IMG/VR virus record: IMGVR_UViG_3300042892_003360 | Coordinates: 1-38,188 of that record | From: a virus | Reading direction: 5' to 3' (one strand) | Length of the DNA stretch: 38,188 nt | Part shown: one piece after another, positions 23,516-31,586 of the stretch | How positions within the stretch are numbered: the first letter of the stretch is position 1 | How the letters are laid out: every line of letters starts with the position of its first letter | Position numbers and translations under genes: made by a program | Notes under the pieces: generated by a model | What the model was told of the DNA's origin: nothing | The model's database searches: none | The model's input: only the letters and a program-made list of their open reading frames with translations

Positions 23516-24303
23516 TAAGCTTTAGTATATAATATCTCACGTTTATTTTTAAAGAAAAATTCTTTCTTTGCAGTATCCAACCAAAATTTTACCTCATCTT
23601 CATCTAACTTAATTTTGTCATCATTTTTATATGACCAAAATAATGAATTCTCTCTAAAGTTAACGTGTTGATATCCGATTTTAGGGATACCCATAACTTT
23701 AACTCCATTATGTGTTAATCTTAATAATAACTCATAACTGAATGTCAATTTAAGGTTATCCTTAAATGAACCGTTTTCTTTAATCACTTCAGTTTTATAT
23801 AGTCCACCACTTGTTTGGTAATTTTGATATTCTAAAAGAACTTCATTGTCTAAGTAACCTTGAGTTTCGGTAAATCCATAAGCCCATACAGATTCATTCG
23901 TAAAACTTAAAAACGAACCCTCAACATTTACGTCCTTAACAATTGGTAAGAATACGTCAACGTCTTTATAGTTATGTGCATATTCACTAACGGCAGTTAA
24001 CCAAACTTTAGTGTATTCGTCATCCATCTCTAAAATTGAAAACCATTCGGTGTCACATTTTGTGATACCTAAATTAACTTGACTTGTAAAATCAGTTTGA
24101 TTTGTGGTATTTTCAATAAAGTTAATCTCTAACTTATCACTCAATCCTAAATCAACTAATTGAGATTTTAATTTTTTTGGGGATACAATTGATAGTTTTA
24201 CGTCATTATGGAAATCTTCAACAGAATCAACTGCATTTTTCAACATAATAATGTCGTCCTCATCTAATTTATGTACGGGTAAAAGTATTGTTATTTTTTT
24301 CAT
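23515..24303 (-). CDS. Family 2-like glycosyltransferase (GT-A fold)
   Basis: A 262-residue protein. It opens with ITILLPVHKLDEDDI, the usual GT2 nucleotide-sugar strand and first helix (as in LPVYN), and the DxD-type metal/donor site is in SILEMDDEY (D94, D95). TSGGLYKTEVIKENGSF (about 163-179) and LTFSYELLLRL (about 184-194) match the acceptor-side GG and ED/YE regions. No membrane segment, so the reaction is cytosolic. It is between the sigma factor and a second glycosyltransferase, with 1-nt spacing to the latter, so the two probably act on the same acceptor. Sugar and acceptor unknown. Confidence 0.78.
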   Translation of the reverse strand: MKKITILLPVHKLDEDDIIMLKNAVDSVEDFHNDVKLSIVSPKKLKSQLVDLGLSDKLEINFIENTTNQTDFTSQVNLGITKCDTEWFSILEMDDEYTKVWLTAVSEYAHNYKDVDVFLPIVKDVNVEGSFLSFTNESVWAYGFTETQGYLDNEVLLEYQNYQTSGGLYKTEVIKENGSFKDNLKLTFSYELLLRLTHNGVKVMGIPKIGYQHVNFRENSLFWSYKNDDKIKLDEDEVKFWLDTAKKEFFFKNKREILYTKA

Positions 24304-24304
24304 G

Positions 24305-25372
24305 TTATACAGTTTCTTCTTGTTTTAAATTTGTTAATGCGGTTTTTATTGATTCCGTTCTAATTGAAATTAATGAACTAAACACCGATAGTGTTTTACT
24401 GTTATGATTTTCTTTTGAATACGGAATAACAGTTGATTTCATTTTATCTTTAACCTCTTCAGTTAATTCAACACCTTCCAACCAAGCTAAAATGTATGTT
24501 GCTAAAATGTCAACTAATTTATTAATGTCATAGGTCCATAATCCATTTTCGTCCATCCAATCTGGTTCTGAATTAGGTATTTTACCAACAACTGGAACAC
24601 CACATTTCATTGATTCTAACGGAAAGGTTCCGAAAGTACTTTCATCGTCAACCCAAACGGATACCATACATTCTTTTAACGCATCTGAAAATTCAGTATA
24701 TGTCATTTGAACCATGTCTCTAAAAGTTATCCAACGTAATTGTGGGTATTTTAAATAAAATTCTGAAATTAATTTTCTGTGAATTAATCTGTCTCTGCAA
24801 CTAATTGCAACAAACGGTTTAATTGTATTTTCACTTGGAGTAAAATTCTCACCAATAAATGGTGGAATGATATGAACTAAACTTTCAGGGAAATATTCTA
24901 AGATATATTTCTTAGATTCTTCGGTTGTGGTAATTGCTTTATCAAAACCATAGTCACTCCATTTACTACCAATCGATAACGTTTCAAAAATATAGTCTTT
25001 TTGTTGTACTAAAATTACTTTAACAGACTTAACGTTTGTTAATTGTGGTAAAACATTTGAATAGTGTTCTGGCACTACGATGACATCGTCAACCATAATC
25101 TCAATTTTATCATCCTTAATTGAAACTACATCCAATTTAAGATATTCTTCAGTCAACCAATTTTGTACACCTGTGTACGTTTTATCTTCAACTAAGATTT
25201 TGGCGTTATATCCATTTTCTTTCAATACAAGGGCCATGTCATAAATATTTTTTACGGATGCTCTTGGATTGTTCTTAGTGTCATAAGTTAGAAAGTAAAT
25301 TATACTTTCCTTATTTTCGAGTCTACCTAATGCCGACTCTAATTTTTCAATGTTTGTTTGATTTTTGCTCAT
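24305..25372 (-). CDS. Family 4-like glycosyltransferase (GT-B fold)
   Basis: A 355-residue protein of two Rossmann-like halves. The donor half is identified by KPFVAISCRDRLIHRKLI (about 183-200) and FGTFPLESMKCGVPVVG (about 245-261), the GT-B E-x-M-xx-G-x-PVVG signature contacting the nucleotide sugar. The N-terminal half (IIYFLTYDTKNNP, NIYDMALVLKENGYNAKILV) would hold the acceptor. Overlaps the 25369 gene by 4 nt. Lies in one unit with the GT2 enzyme. Confidence 0.78.
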   Translation of the reverse strand: MSKNQTNIEKLESALGRLENKESIIYFLTYDTKNNPRASVKNIYDMALVLKENGYNAKILVEDKTYTGVQNWLTEEYLKLDVVSIKDDKIEIMVDDVIVVPEHYSNVLPQLTNVKSVKVILVQQKDYIFETLSIGSKWSDYGFDKAITTTEESKKYILEYFPESLVHIIPPFIGENFTPSENTIKPFVAISCRDRLIHRKLISEFYLKYPQLRWITFRDMVQMTYTEFSDALKECMVSVWVDDESTFGTFPLESMKCGVPVVGKIPNSEPDWMDENGLWTYDINKLVDILATYILAWLEGVELTEEVKDKMKSTVIPYSKENHNSKTLSVFSSLISIRTESIKTALTNLKQEETV

Positions 25373-25644
25373 TCTTCGATTAAGATTTCGTTTTTTAATA
25401 GTGTATTAAATGCCAATTTAAAAGATAGTGACATTTCATTGGTGGCAAACGCCCCCATCTGTTCGTCAATTTCTTGATATTCTGACAATATTCTTTCTAA
25501 ACACATTTTTATTATTTCATACTTGAATATGTTTATTTCAGTTGCTTGGGTTCCGTCTTCGTCAATGACAGTTTCATTTGTTTTACATTTCTCAGTAATT
25601 GAGTCAATGTCGACGTAATAATATTTTCCGAGGATTTCAACCAT
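25369..25644 (-). CDS. Small protein overlapping two neighbours, unknown function
   Basis: A 91-residue protein with an N-terminal strand pair (VEILGKYYYVDIDSI) and a helical remainder (KYEIIKMCLERILSEYQEID, EMSLSFKLAFNTLL). Its first 112 nt overlap the end of the upstream gene in another frame, and its last 4 nt overlap the next glycosyltransferase. The N-terminal residues look like a genuine strand, so the long start is preferred; an internal Met at residue 47 would remove the overlap. No family recognised. Confidence 0.6.
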   Translation of the reverse strand: MVEILGKYYYVDIDSITEKCKTNETVIDEDGTQATEINIFKYEIIKMCLERILSEYQEIDEQMGAFATNEMSLSFKLAFNTLLKNEILIEE

Positions 25645-26216
25645 GATGTTTCTATTTCAGTTAATTTATTAATTTCTAATGGATTAGTAAAGTGTTCATT
25701 ATACTTGGTGTTAAATTTCACCACTTTTTTATTCTTTGGACATGATTGGATTATGTTTAAACTATCGGTAATCCATAAATCACAATTTTTCCAAGCAGAA
25801 TCTAAGTTTTCTGTTTTTACAAATTTAATATTATCACCTAAATAACCATTTTTGGAAAGAAAAAATAAAGTTGCGGGTTTCGCTTTACCTAACTCGTCCA
25901 AACCAACAAGAGTTATGTTATGTTCTTTATTTTCGTACAATAATTTGTTTAAATCGGTAAAAGTTGTGGAGTAACTAATCCCCGCATGTCCAAATATTTC
26001 TATTGGATATTCCATAAACAAAAAAAACTCATACTCGTCCCTTGATTGGAACTTGTAGGAGTTTAATAAGTTATTATTTAATATAGGTTTAGTTACCCCA
26101 TATTCAAAATCGGTTTCATTTTCAGTTTCCGATACGATAAATGATTCACCGTAGTGATAGTCAAATTTTTGTATTGTGTTTCTTAAAACACCATCAATAC
26201 TAATGTATACTTCCAT
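25533..26216 (-). CDS. HAD-like protein lacking the catalytic nucleophile, tentative
   Basis: A 227-residue protein. EVYISIDGVLRN at the N-terminus resembles HAD motif I (hhhDxDGxL), but the first Asp, the nucleophile, is Ser6. PATLFFLSKNG (about 113-123) could be motif II, and CDLWITDSLNII (about 149-160) the motif IV region, with a downstream KFNTKYNEHF like the C-terminal part of 5'(3')-deoxyribonucleotidase relatives. If the fold is right, it is probably inactive as a phosphatase and may bind nucleotides or proteins. ATG 26216 is preferred over a TTG start at 26231. It overlaps the next gene by 112 nt. Confidence 0.5.
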   Translation of the reverse strand: MEVYISIDGVLRNTIQKFDYHYGESFIVSETENETDFEYGVTKPILNNNLLNSYKFQSRDEYEFFLFMEYPIEIFGHAGISYSTTFTDLNKLLYENKEHNITLVGLDELGKAKPATLFFLSKNGYLGDNIKFVKTENLDSAWKNCDLWITDSLNIIQSCPKNKKVVKFNTKYNEHFTNPLEINKLTEIETSWLKSSENIITSTLTQLLRNVKQMKLSLTKTEPKQLK

Positions 26217-26253
26217 AAAAGAAATATACAATCAAATATGTTATAAGTAAACC

Positions 26254-26982
26254 CTAATCGTATCTATTAAGGATTTCCGATATGATTGGATTTCTGACGA
26301 TGTCTTCCATACCAAATTCAAATACTCCAATACCTCTAACGTCACCTAATCTTTTCTTAGCATCGTACAAACCTGATTTCGTTTTATCTTTATATTTGTC
26401 AGATTGTTCTAAATCTCCCGAAAGGAAAAACTTTGAATTATAACCAATACGAGTCAATAATAATTTAATCTGAGATGGTGTTGCATTTTGTGCTTCTTCG
26501 AAAACAAGAATAGTGTTATCCACATTCCATCCTCTCATGTACGCCAATGCCGCGACTTCAATATATCCCTCATCTTTCAATTGCTCTCTCGCCTCTTTAC
26601 CGATTATCTTATTTAACAAATAATACGATGGGTATATGTAAGGGTCTAATTTTTCTTCTAAACCACCTGGTAATGAACCTAATTTTTCTTCAGCTTCTAC
26701 TGCAGGTCTAACGATTATTATTTTTTCATATTTGTTATCGTTATCATGTAATAAATCTACTGCTCTTTTCATTGCTATGTATGATTTACCAACCCCGGCA
26801 GGTCCAAAACATAATGTAATTTGATTTTCACCTAAAATGTTCCAATATTTTTCTTGGTTACTAGTTAAGAATTTCTCTTTTGGTTTTTTAATGATTTCTC
26901 TAATTCTGTCCTTATGTGAAATCTTTCTTTCTTCAACAACCACTGTGGGTTTTTGTCTACTAACTTTAGGTTTTACGCTCAA
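26254..26982 (-). CDS. PhoH-like ATPase
   Basis: A 242-residue P-loop ATPase of the PhoH family, common in aquatic phages. Walker A is GPAGVGKS (60-67), Walker B TILVFEEAQN (157-166), and the sensor region KFFLSGDLEQSD (184-195) is characteristic. Family members are linked to RNA metabolism, but the phage role is unsettled. There is no in-frame ATG at the N-terminus: the frame opens at 27000 after a stop and the first plausible start is TTG at 26982, preceded by ATT. The next Met is beyond the P-loop. A late octamer lies 33 nt upstream. Confidence 0.9.
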   Translation of the reverse strand: MSVKPKVSRQKPTVVVEERKISHKDRIREIIKKPKEKFLTSNQEKYWNILGENQITLCFGPAGVGKSYIAMKRAVDLLHDNDNKYEKIIIVRPAVEAEEKLGSLPGGLEEKLDPYIYPSYYLLNKIIGKEAREQLKDEGYIEVAALAYMRGWNVDNTILVFEEAQNATPSQIKLLLTRIGYNSKFFLSGDLEQSDKYKDKTKSGLYDAKKRLGDVRGIGVFEFGMEDIVRNPIISEILNRYD

Positions 26983-27015
26983 AATGTGTTTTTTAGTTTC
27001 TTATTATTATTAACC

Positions 27016-27023
27016 TATAAATA
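27016..27023 (-). promoter_or_regulatory. Late-promoter octamer TATTTATA before the PhoH gene
   Basis: Exact octamer preceded by A, between the dUTPase stop (27027) and the PhoH start (26982); it ends 33 nt before the TTG start. Confidence 0.55.
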
Positions 27024-27026
27024 TCA

Positions 27027-27644
27027 TCAATTACCGGTTGAGCCGAACCCACCATCACCTCTTTCTGTGTCTGATAGTTCCTCACTTTCAACCATACTGA
27101 CTTTAGGGTAAGGTAAAATAATGATTTGAGACCCTCTATCCCCAACTACATATTTATCTGAAGAATCACCTTTCAACCAACTTGTTTTTTTGAATGTTGC
27201 TTGTATTTCCCCTCTATATCCACTATCGATTACTCCCACACAATTAGTTAATGATAGGTCATATTTTCTAACGGATGAACGAGGAAAAACTAATCCAACA
27301 TAATTTTTAGGTATTTCTAATGCAATACCAAAACCGTATGTAACATCGGTGGTGGTTTCCGAAATAATACTTGTTATTGTTAAATCCATTCCAGCATCTC
27401 CATCTTTTGAATATGTTGGGATGACTGCGTTTGCGTCTAACTTTTTAACTTTAACTTTTAATAAACCACCTAAAGCGACTTCATTATTTTTAACTAATTC
27501 AGATTGAACATCATTTGATAATCCTCCCAATACTTTATTTAATTGAGTCATAAAATCTGACTCGTCAATGTCATCATCATCACTTAATTGTTCATCTAAA
27601 TCTTGTAGTTTTTTCAAATAGTTTTCGATATCACCTTTATCCAT
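27027..27644 (-). CDS. dut: dUTPase with N-terminal extension
   Basis: A 205-residue trimeric-type dUTPase, which converts dUTP to dUMP. All five motifs are present: DAGMDL (83-88), PRSS (121-124), GVIDSGYRGEIQ (137-148), GDRGSQIIIL (168-177) and RGDGGFGSTG (195-204). The first 58 residues are an acidic helical addition (ENYLKKLQDLDEQLSDDDD) not found in standard enzymes of about 145-150 residues; it may mediate a protein contact. It overlaps the upstream 74-residue gene by 8 nt. Confidence 0.95.
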   Translation of the reverse strand: MDKGDIENYLKKLQDLDEQLSDDDDIDESDFMTQLNKVLGGLSNDVQSELVKNNEVALGGLLKVKVKKLDANAVIPTYSKDGDAGMDLTITSIISETTTDVTYGFGIALEIPKNYVGLVFPRSSVRKYDLSLTNCVGVIDSGYRGEIQATFKKTSWLKGDSSDKYVVGDRGSQIIILPYPKVSMVESEELSDTERGDGGFGSTGN

Positions 27645-27861
27645 TTTGACTAACTTTTTTTTCTATAATCCATTTATCTAACTTCTTAATTCTGTCTTTT
27701 AAGTCGTTATCTTGAGGTCTTAAACAACACTCCACGAATATGTCCGTTACTCGTTGTAATTCCTCAAATGTAACCATGACACCAACCGTACTAAGGTACT
27801 CTAATGCCATTTTACTTTGTGATTGACGCATAATTTGTATGTCTCTACTGTGAAATTCCAT
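27637..27861 (-). CDS. Small helical protein before dUTPase, unknown
   Basis: A 74-residue basic helical protein (QIMRQSQSKMALEYLSTVGV, FEELQRVTDIFVECC). It overlaps the dUTPase start by 8 nt, so the two are coupled. No motif is recognisable. Confidence 0.6.
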   Translation of the reverse strand: MEFHSRDIQIMRQSQSKMALEYLSTVGVMVTFEELQRVTDIFVECCLRPQDNDLKDRIKKLDKWIIEKKVSQNG

Positions 27862-27885
27862 AATACGGTTGGTGTTTAGGGTTTA

Positions 27886-28119
27886 TTAATTTTTGTAATA
27901 CTCTGGTGTGTTTTTACTATCGATAACACATTCGATGGCCATTTTGCCGACGGAAATACTTTCACTTGAGCGTGTATCTCCTGCTCTGTACTTAGATGCC
28001 ACTATTGTTGCTTCTTCTACTGATTCAGCTTCGATAATGTATTTGTACTTTTTAACTCGTGGGTTACCTTCTCTGTCCAATTGTTCTGACTCGTAACCGA
28101 TTGTAACTAAATAATGCAT
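27886..28119 (-). CDS. Small Bacteroidota-type alpha/beta protein, unknown function
   Basis: A 77-residue protein: MHYLVTIGYESEQ, then KKYKYIIEAESVEEATIVAS, a strand-helix pattern with the acidic SVEEA turn resembling small uncharacterised Bacteroidota proteins of the DUF4494 kind (resemblance by eye, low certainty). It lies between a glycosyltransferase and the dUTPase group, in the same direction. Confidence 0.6.
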   Translation of the reverse strand: MHYLVTIGYESEQLDREGNPRVKKYKYIIEAESVEEATIVASKYRAGDTRSSESISVGKMAIECVIDSKNTPEYYKN

Positions 28120-28130
28120 AATTGTTTGTT

Positions 28131-29357
28131 TTAATTGTTAATAATTGATTTAATAAATTCTACTCTATCTTTACATACTTTTTTCATTGAGTATGTGTCT
28201 TTTACTGTTTCATATAATCGATTTCCTAAATCTTCAATCATGTTTGGATTATCGACTAACTTCTTCATGTGTTTTGCCCATTCTTTATGGTTTCTATTTT
28301 TGTCCACCAATAGTCCATTACCGTTATCGTTAAATTTACCTTCATTAACGGCACTTATAATGTCCATAGTATATGGGTCAGATTCACTTGCAATTACCGC
28401 TTTTTTATGGAACCCTGCCTCGATAATTTTTAATTGTGATTTATTACCATTGAAGGTTGAGGGAACCAACGGAGCCAAAGATACATCAAAATGATTATAA
28501 TTCAATGCGTATTTTGAAATTGGCATTGTCCATCTTCTTCTATATGGTAAATCAATGTCATTATATTCCTCTTCTTTAAATGAACTAAGAAATTTTAAAT
28601 ATTCTTCGTCTATTGCTCTGTAATTGTCGGTGAAGATTTTTTCATATTGAAACCAAACTGTTTCATGTGGTTTAATGTCTCTTTGTCGTCTTTGACCTTG
28701 TTCATTAACTTCCGTTACAGTACCTCTTAAGTCAAACCCACATAAAACAAATTGAACCTTGTCTTTATGTGAAGAATATACTGAATTGATTCCACTTGTC
28801 ATCAAATCTAAATCATGAAAATGGGAAGAACCTCCTAACCAACCAAATCTAACTTTATCGGATTTTGTGGGATTAGGTTTGTATTGCGATTCAGTTTCAT
28901 CGATAGCGTTTGGAAAAACGTGAACATTGTTTAACCCGAGTCTTGATTTGATTGTGTTTCTGAATATTGGTGTGGTTACGGTAATGTAATCGGCAGATTT
29001 TAATAGTTGAACTTTTTTCTTTGGTGTTCCCGATTTAACAATTTGTACGTGCATTGGGTGTCTGAAATCAGGTTCCCAATAGTCATCATTATCTACTATT
29101 GTTATAATTCCTTTTTTCTTTAACCATTCAATTCTTTCGATATTTCTTTCGAACTCAGAACTTGAATGTATAAAGCTATGAAAAACTACAATGTCGTAAT
29201 TTTCAAACTCCTTATCATCATCGGGTACATTGGATTTTATATCTATGTGAAAATCTTCACCATAGTTTTCCTGAATAAACGTGTACGGACCTAAAATTCT
29301 AAATTTACCAACTCCATGTGAATCGGAGGGTATTGCTAATATTCGTATTTTTGACAT
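28131..29357 (-). CDS. Family 4-like glycosyltransferase (GT-B fold)
   Basis: A 408-residue protein. The N-terminal half has RILAIPSDSHGVGKFRI with a Gly-rich turn and DIVVFHSFIH; the C-terminal donor half has VRFGWLGGSSHF (about 168-179), YNHFDVSLAPLVPS (about 290-303), and KIIEAGFHKKAVIAS (about 311-325), matching the E-x-G and donor-loop pattern of GT4 enzymes. Third glycosyltransferase of the block; it is separate from the 23515-25372 pair and has its own host-type promoter, so it may act earlier. No signal peptide or membrane helix. Confidence 0.78.
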   Translation of the reverse strand: MSKIRILAIPSDSHGVGKFRILGPYTFIQENYGEDFHIDIKSNVPDDDKEFENYDIVVFHSFIHSSSEFERNIERIEWLKKKGIITIVDNDDYWEPDFRHPMHVQIVKSGTPKKKVQLLKSADYITVTTPIFRNTIKSRLGLNNVHVFPNAIDETESQYKPNPTKSDKVRFGWLGGSSHFHDLDLMTSGINSVYSSHKDKVQFVLCGFDLRGTVTEVNEQGQRRQRDIKPHETVWFQYEKIFTDNYRAIDEEYLKFLSSFKEEEYNDIDLPYRRRWTMPISKYALNYNHFDVSLAPLVPSTFNGNKSQLKIIEAGFHKKAVIASESDPYTMDIISAVNEGKFNDNGNGLLVDKNRNHKEWAKHMKKLVDNPNMIEDLGNRLYETVKDTYSMKKVCKDRVEFIKSIINN

Positions 29358-29375
29358 ATAATTCTTTATCTAATT

Positions 29376-29407
29376 AAAATATAGACAAAAAATTCCATTA
29401 AATCAAA
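29376..29407 (-). promoter_or_regulatory. Host-type promoter for the 28131-29357 glycosyltransferase
   Basis: On the - strand TTTG (29407-29404), 20 nt, TATATTTT (29383-29376). One base differs from TAnnTTTG. The box ends 18 nt before ATG 29357. Confidence 0.5.
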
Positions 29408-29409
29408 TA

Positions 29410-30009
29410 TTATTTAGATTTATTTACACCAGTAATTTTACCTTTAAAGATTGAATCTCCAACCTTTAGTACTAAATTTTCGTTGATTGATTGTGTTGTA
29501 GACGCGGATAAAATCTGATTTAACTTTTCATCCATAACCTTTCTAACGGTATTTTCAATTAGGGTGGCAATTGCGTTCATGTCAATATTACCACTAACTT
29601 GTTGAGTTGATTTTTTAGGTTGTGGAGGTCTTGCGGCAGCATTTTCAGCTTCCATTAATCTTTTTGCTCCTTTAACGAAATCCATGTCTAATGTATCACT
29701 AAGGGATATTTGTGATATTGGGTTTTCCATCATTGCTTTTTTAATTGCGTCGGGTAATTTAGAATTTTGAATTCTATCAGCATTCATCGGTTGACTAACT
29801 GACCTCATATTTGGGGTAGACTGTGTTGATGGGACTTGTACTGGAATTTCATCATAATCGTCATAATCATCATTACGATTAATCATACTTTCATCTATGT
29901 TTCCTTTCTGATAATTACCAGAATCAACTTTATTTAATACCTTTTTTGCCTGTACTAATCTTTGCATCAAGTCATTTGATGTAATTGGGCCGTTATTTAA
30001 TTGTGACAT
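29410..30009 (-). CDS. Acidic low-complexity protein with helical C-terminus, unknown
   Basis: A 199-residue protein. Residues 10-30 form a helix (NDLMQRLVQAKKVLNK). Residues 31-80 are Asn/Asp/Gln/Ser/Pro-rich and probably disordered. The rest is helical (DAIKKAMMENPISQISLSD, AIATLIENTVRKVMDEKLNQ) and ends in a small beta hairpin (LVLKVGDSIFKGKITGVN). It is 20 nt from its upstream neighbour and belongs to the run 32856-29410 that follows the octamer at 32872. Likely a virion protein; no T4 equivalent recognised. Confidence 0.7.
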   Translation of the reverse strand: MSQLNNGPITSNDLMQRLVQAKKVLNKVDSGNYQKGNIDESMINRNDDYDDYDEIPVQVPSTQSTPNMRSVSQPMNADRIQNSKLPDAIKKAMMENPISQISLSDTLDMDFVKGAKRLMEAENAAARPPQPKKSTQQVSGNIDMNAIATLIENTVRKVMDEKLNQILSASTTQSINENLVLKVGDSIFKGKITGVNKSK

Positions 30010-30029
30010 ATTCTAAATATATTTTAAAA

Positions 30030-30926
30030 TTATGAATTAATCAACTGTTTAAATCTAATTTGTATTTTATATCTTTCAGATAACGTTTCAGGACTTAAGT
30101 CGCTTACTGTTATGTTATCATTAGAAAGAAGTGAATCTATTTGTGTTTTTGAGGTTTTTTGAAATCTATTTCTTGTTCCTTCACCTGGTCTATCATTACC
30201 TGAAACCTTTCTTTGGTAATTTTTCCACTCATCTTCTTGTTTTCTATACAAATCACTTAAAGCGTCTTGATAATCTTTAGTTGTTATTGTTTTTTGTCCG
30301 TTAGTATCAACAATCTTGGATTTAAGACCATTATATATTTCACCTGAATAATCTTTATTTGATGTTTCAGGATTCTCAATTGTTTTTGGTTCCGATGGTT
30401 CGGGAGTAACTTCTGGTTTAATTGGGGTAACTTCAGGTTTAATCGGTGCAACTTCGGGTTTGGTTGCTGTTGGTTTTTTAACCGTTGGTTTAGTGATTGG
30501 GGATTTTGTATACCTCTTGTCATCCTCAAACCAATATGGTGACATGATATCAACACTTGATAATGATTTCATTGCTCCGGGTGCTTTACCTTTAACAAAC
30601 CCCGGTATGTCAATTAATTTAAATGGTTGTGCACCTAAATTAAATTTAACTTCGGTAACTCTATCAACCCTAAACATTTTCCAATTAGGTAATCCTTTTT
30701 TAGAAACACCTTTACTGACAAACGCCCAAAATACTAAATTTCCACTTTTGGCATTTTTACCTAATATTACGGGTTGTATGTCAATTCTCTTACCTGATTT
30801 AACCTCATCCGAAGGACCACCATAGTTAATTGTAATTGGCAAACGATTACTAATCGATTTCCTCAATAAATCTAATTTACTATCTTGTTCAAGAATTAAA
30901 GTTGCTATTTCTGTAATTTGAAACAT
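30030..30926 (-). CDS. Protein with WYL-like domain and Pro-rich repeats
   Basis: A 298-residue protein. Residues 20-105 (LRKSISNRLPITINYGGPS, RIDIQPVILGKNAKSG, LPNWKMFRVDRVTEVKF) follow the WYL-domain plan: an R-positioned Y strand, a R-x-I-x-P strand and a final FRVDRV strand. WYL domains bind ligands or nucleic acids in bacterial regulators and defence proteins. No DNA-binding HTH is present. Residues 135-190 hold Pro-rich repeats with I-K-P-E-V-T-P units, three nearly identical. The C-terminal third is charged and helical. Overlaps the 30926 gene by one base. WYL assignment is by pattern only. Confidence 0.55.
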   Translation of the reverse strand: MFQITEIATLILEQDSKLDLLRKSISNRLPITINYGGPSDEVKSGKRIDIQPVILGKNAKSGNLVFWAFVSKGVSKKGLPNWKMFRVDRVTEVKFNLGAQPFKLIDIPGFVKGKAPGAMKSLSSVDIMSPYWFEDDKRYTKSPITKPTVKKPTATKPEVAPIKPEVTPIKPEVTPEPSEPKTIENPETSNKDYSGEIYNGLKSKIVDTNGQKTITTKDYQDALSDLYRKQEDEWKNYQRKVSGNDRPGEGTRNRFQKTSKTQIDSLLSNDNITVSDLSPETLSERYKIQIRFKQLINS

Positions 30927-31585
30927 TAAAAATCTGGATATGTGTTGTTCAACTTAAATTTATTTATTCCTGTAACTTGTGTTCTTGTATTAATATCGGT
31001 TAACGAACCAATACTTTCATTGTATTCACCTTTACCCTTTTCATCATTATTTGACAATGCGTTCGGATGTGTAAGACCGTATCCATTATCCTTATTATAA
31101 GGATTTCTACCAACGTTATCAAGTCTATTTTGAATGTCCGAAGAAGAACCTATGTTGTCATTATTTTCACCCTTACCTTTTTCATCTCCGTCAGACAATG
31201 CGTTTACATTTGTAACTCCATATTGATTTTGTTGTTGGTAAATGTTTCTTGACAAGCTCTCGTTTCTACTTAAAATATCGGTTCTTGAACCAATACTACT
31301 ATTATAATCTCCTTTACCTTTTTCATCTCCGTCAGACAATGCGTTGATATTCGCTTCAGAATATCCATTACTTAGATTGTATGTGTTTCTTCCTAAACTT
31401 TCATTTCTATTTAAAATATCCACAGACGAACCTATGTTACCTGAAATTTCACCCTTACCTTTTTCGTCTCCGTCAGATAAAGCGTTTATGTGGCTTGAAT
31501 TGTATGCTCCGTCAGTTGTGTAAGAATTACGTGCTAAACTTGCAACTCTTTCTTTTTCTGCTAATTGTTCTAATAATGTTGCCAT
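30926..31585 (-). CDS. Four-repeat protein with exact 47-residue period
   Basis: A 219-residue protein made almost entirely of four consecutive 47-residue units (17-63, 64-110, 111-157, 158-204). Each unit has LxRNxY, NGY or GAY, then NALSDGDEKGKG at unit position 18, IGS at about 34, and a DI-x-N/S-R-NES stretch at the end. NALSDGDEKGKG or a close variant begins at residues 34, 81, 128 and 175, each exactly 47 apart. The units are polar, almost without hydrophobic core, so they are more likely extended segments that dock on a repeating surface than a folded repeat solenoid. No known family. It is in the virion-type block before the adhesin. A short helix precedes the first unit. Confidence 0.85.
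   Translation of the reverse strand: MATLLEQLAEKERVASLARNSYTTDGAYNSSHINALSDGDEKGKGEISGNIGSSVDILNRNESLGRNTYNLSNGYSEANINALSDGDEKGKGDYNSSIGSRTDILSRNESLSRNIYQQQNQYGVTNVNALSDGDEKGKGENNDNIGSSSDIQNRLDNVGRNPYNKDNGYGLTHPNALSNNDEKGKGEYNESIGSLTDINTRTQVTGINKFKLNNTYPDF
30974..31537 (-). repeat. 4 x 141-bp in-frame tandem repeat
   Basis: Codes for the four 47-residue units of the gene at 30926-31585. The core (plus-strand ATTTTCACCTTTACC- or similar, e.g. around 31163 and 31444) is strongly conserved while the intervening parts differ, which points to an old duplication kept by selection on the protein. Confidence 0.8.
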
Positions 31586-31586
31586 A

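Noticed and set aside
26217-26231. TTG start for the HAD-like gene
   Set aside because: An in-frame ATG is present five codons later and brings the strand EVYISIDG to the N-terminus.
30284-30556. Gln/Leu-rich open frame on the - strand within the WYL-like gene
   Set aside because: Shifted-frame reading of the Pro-rich repeats; no independent start signal.
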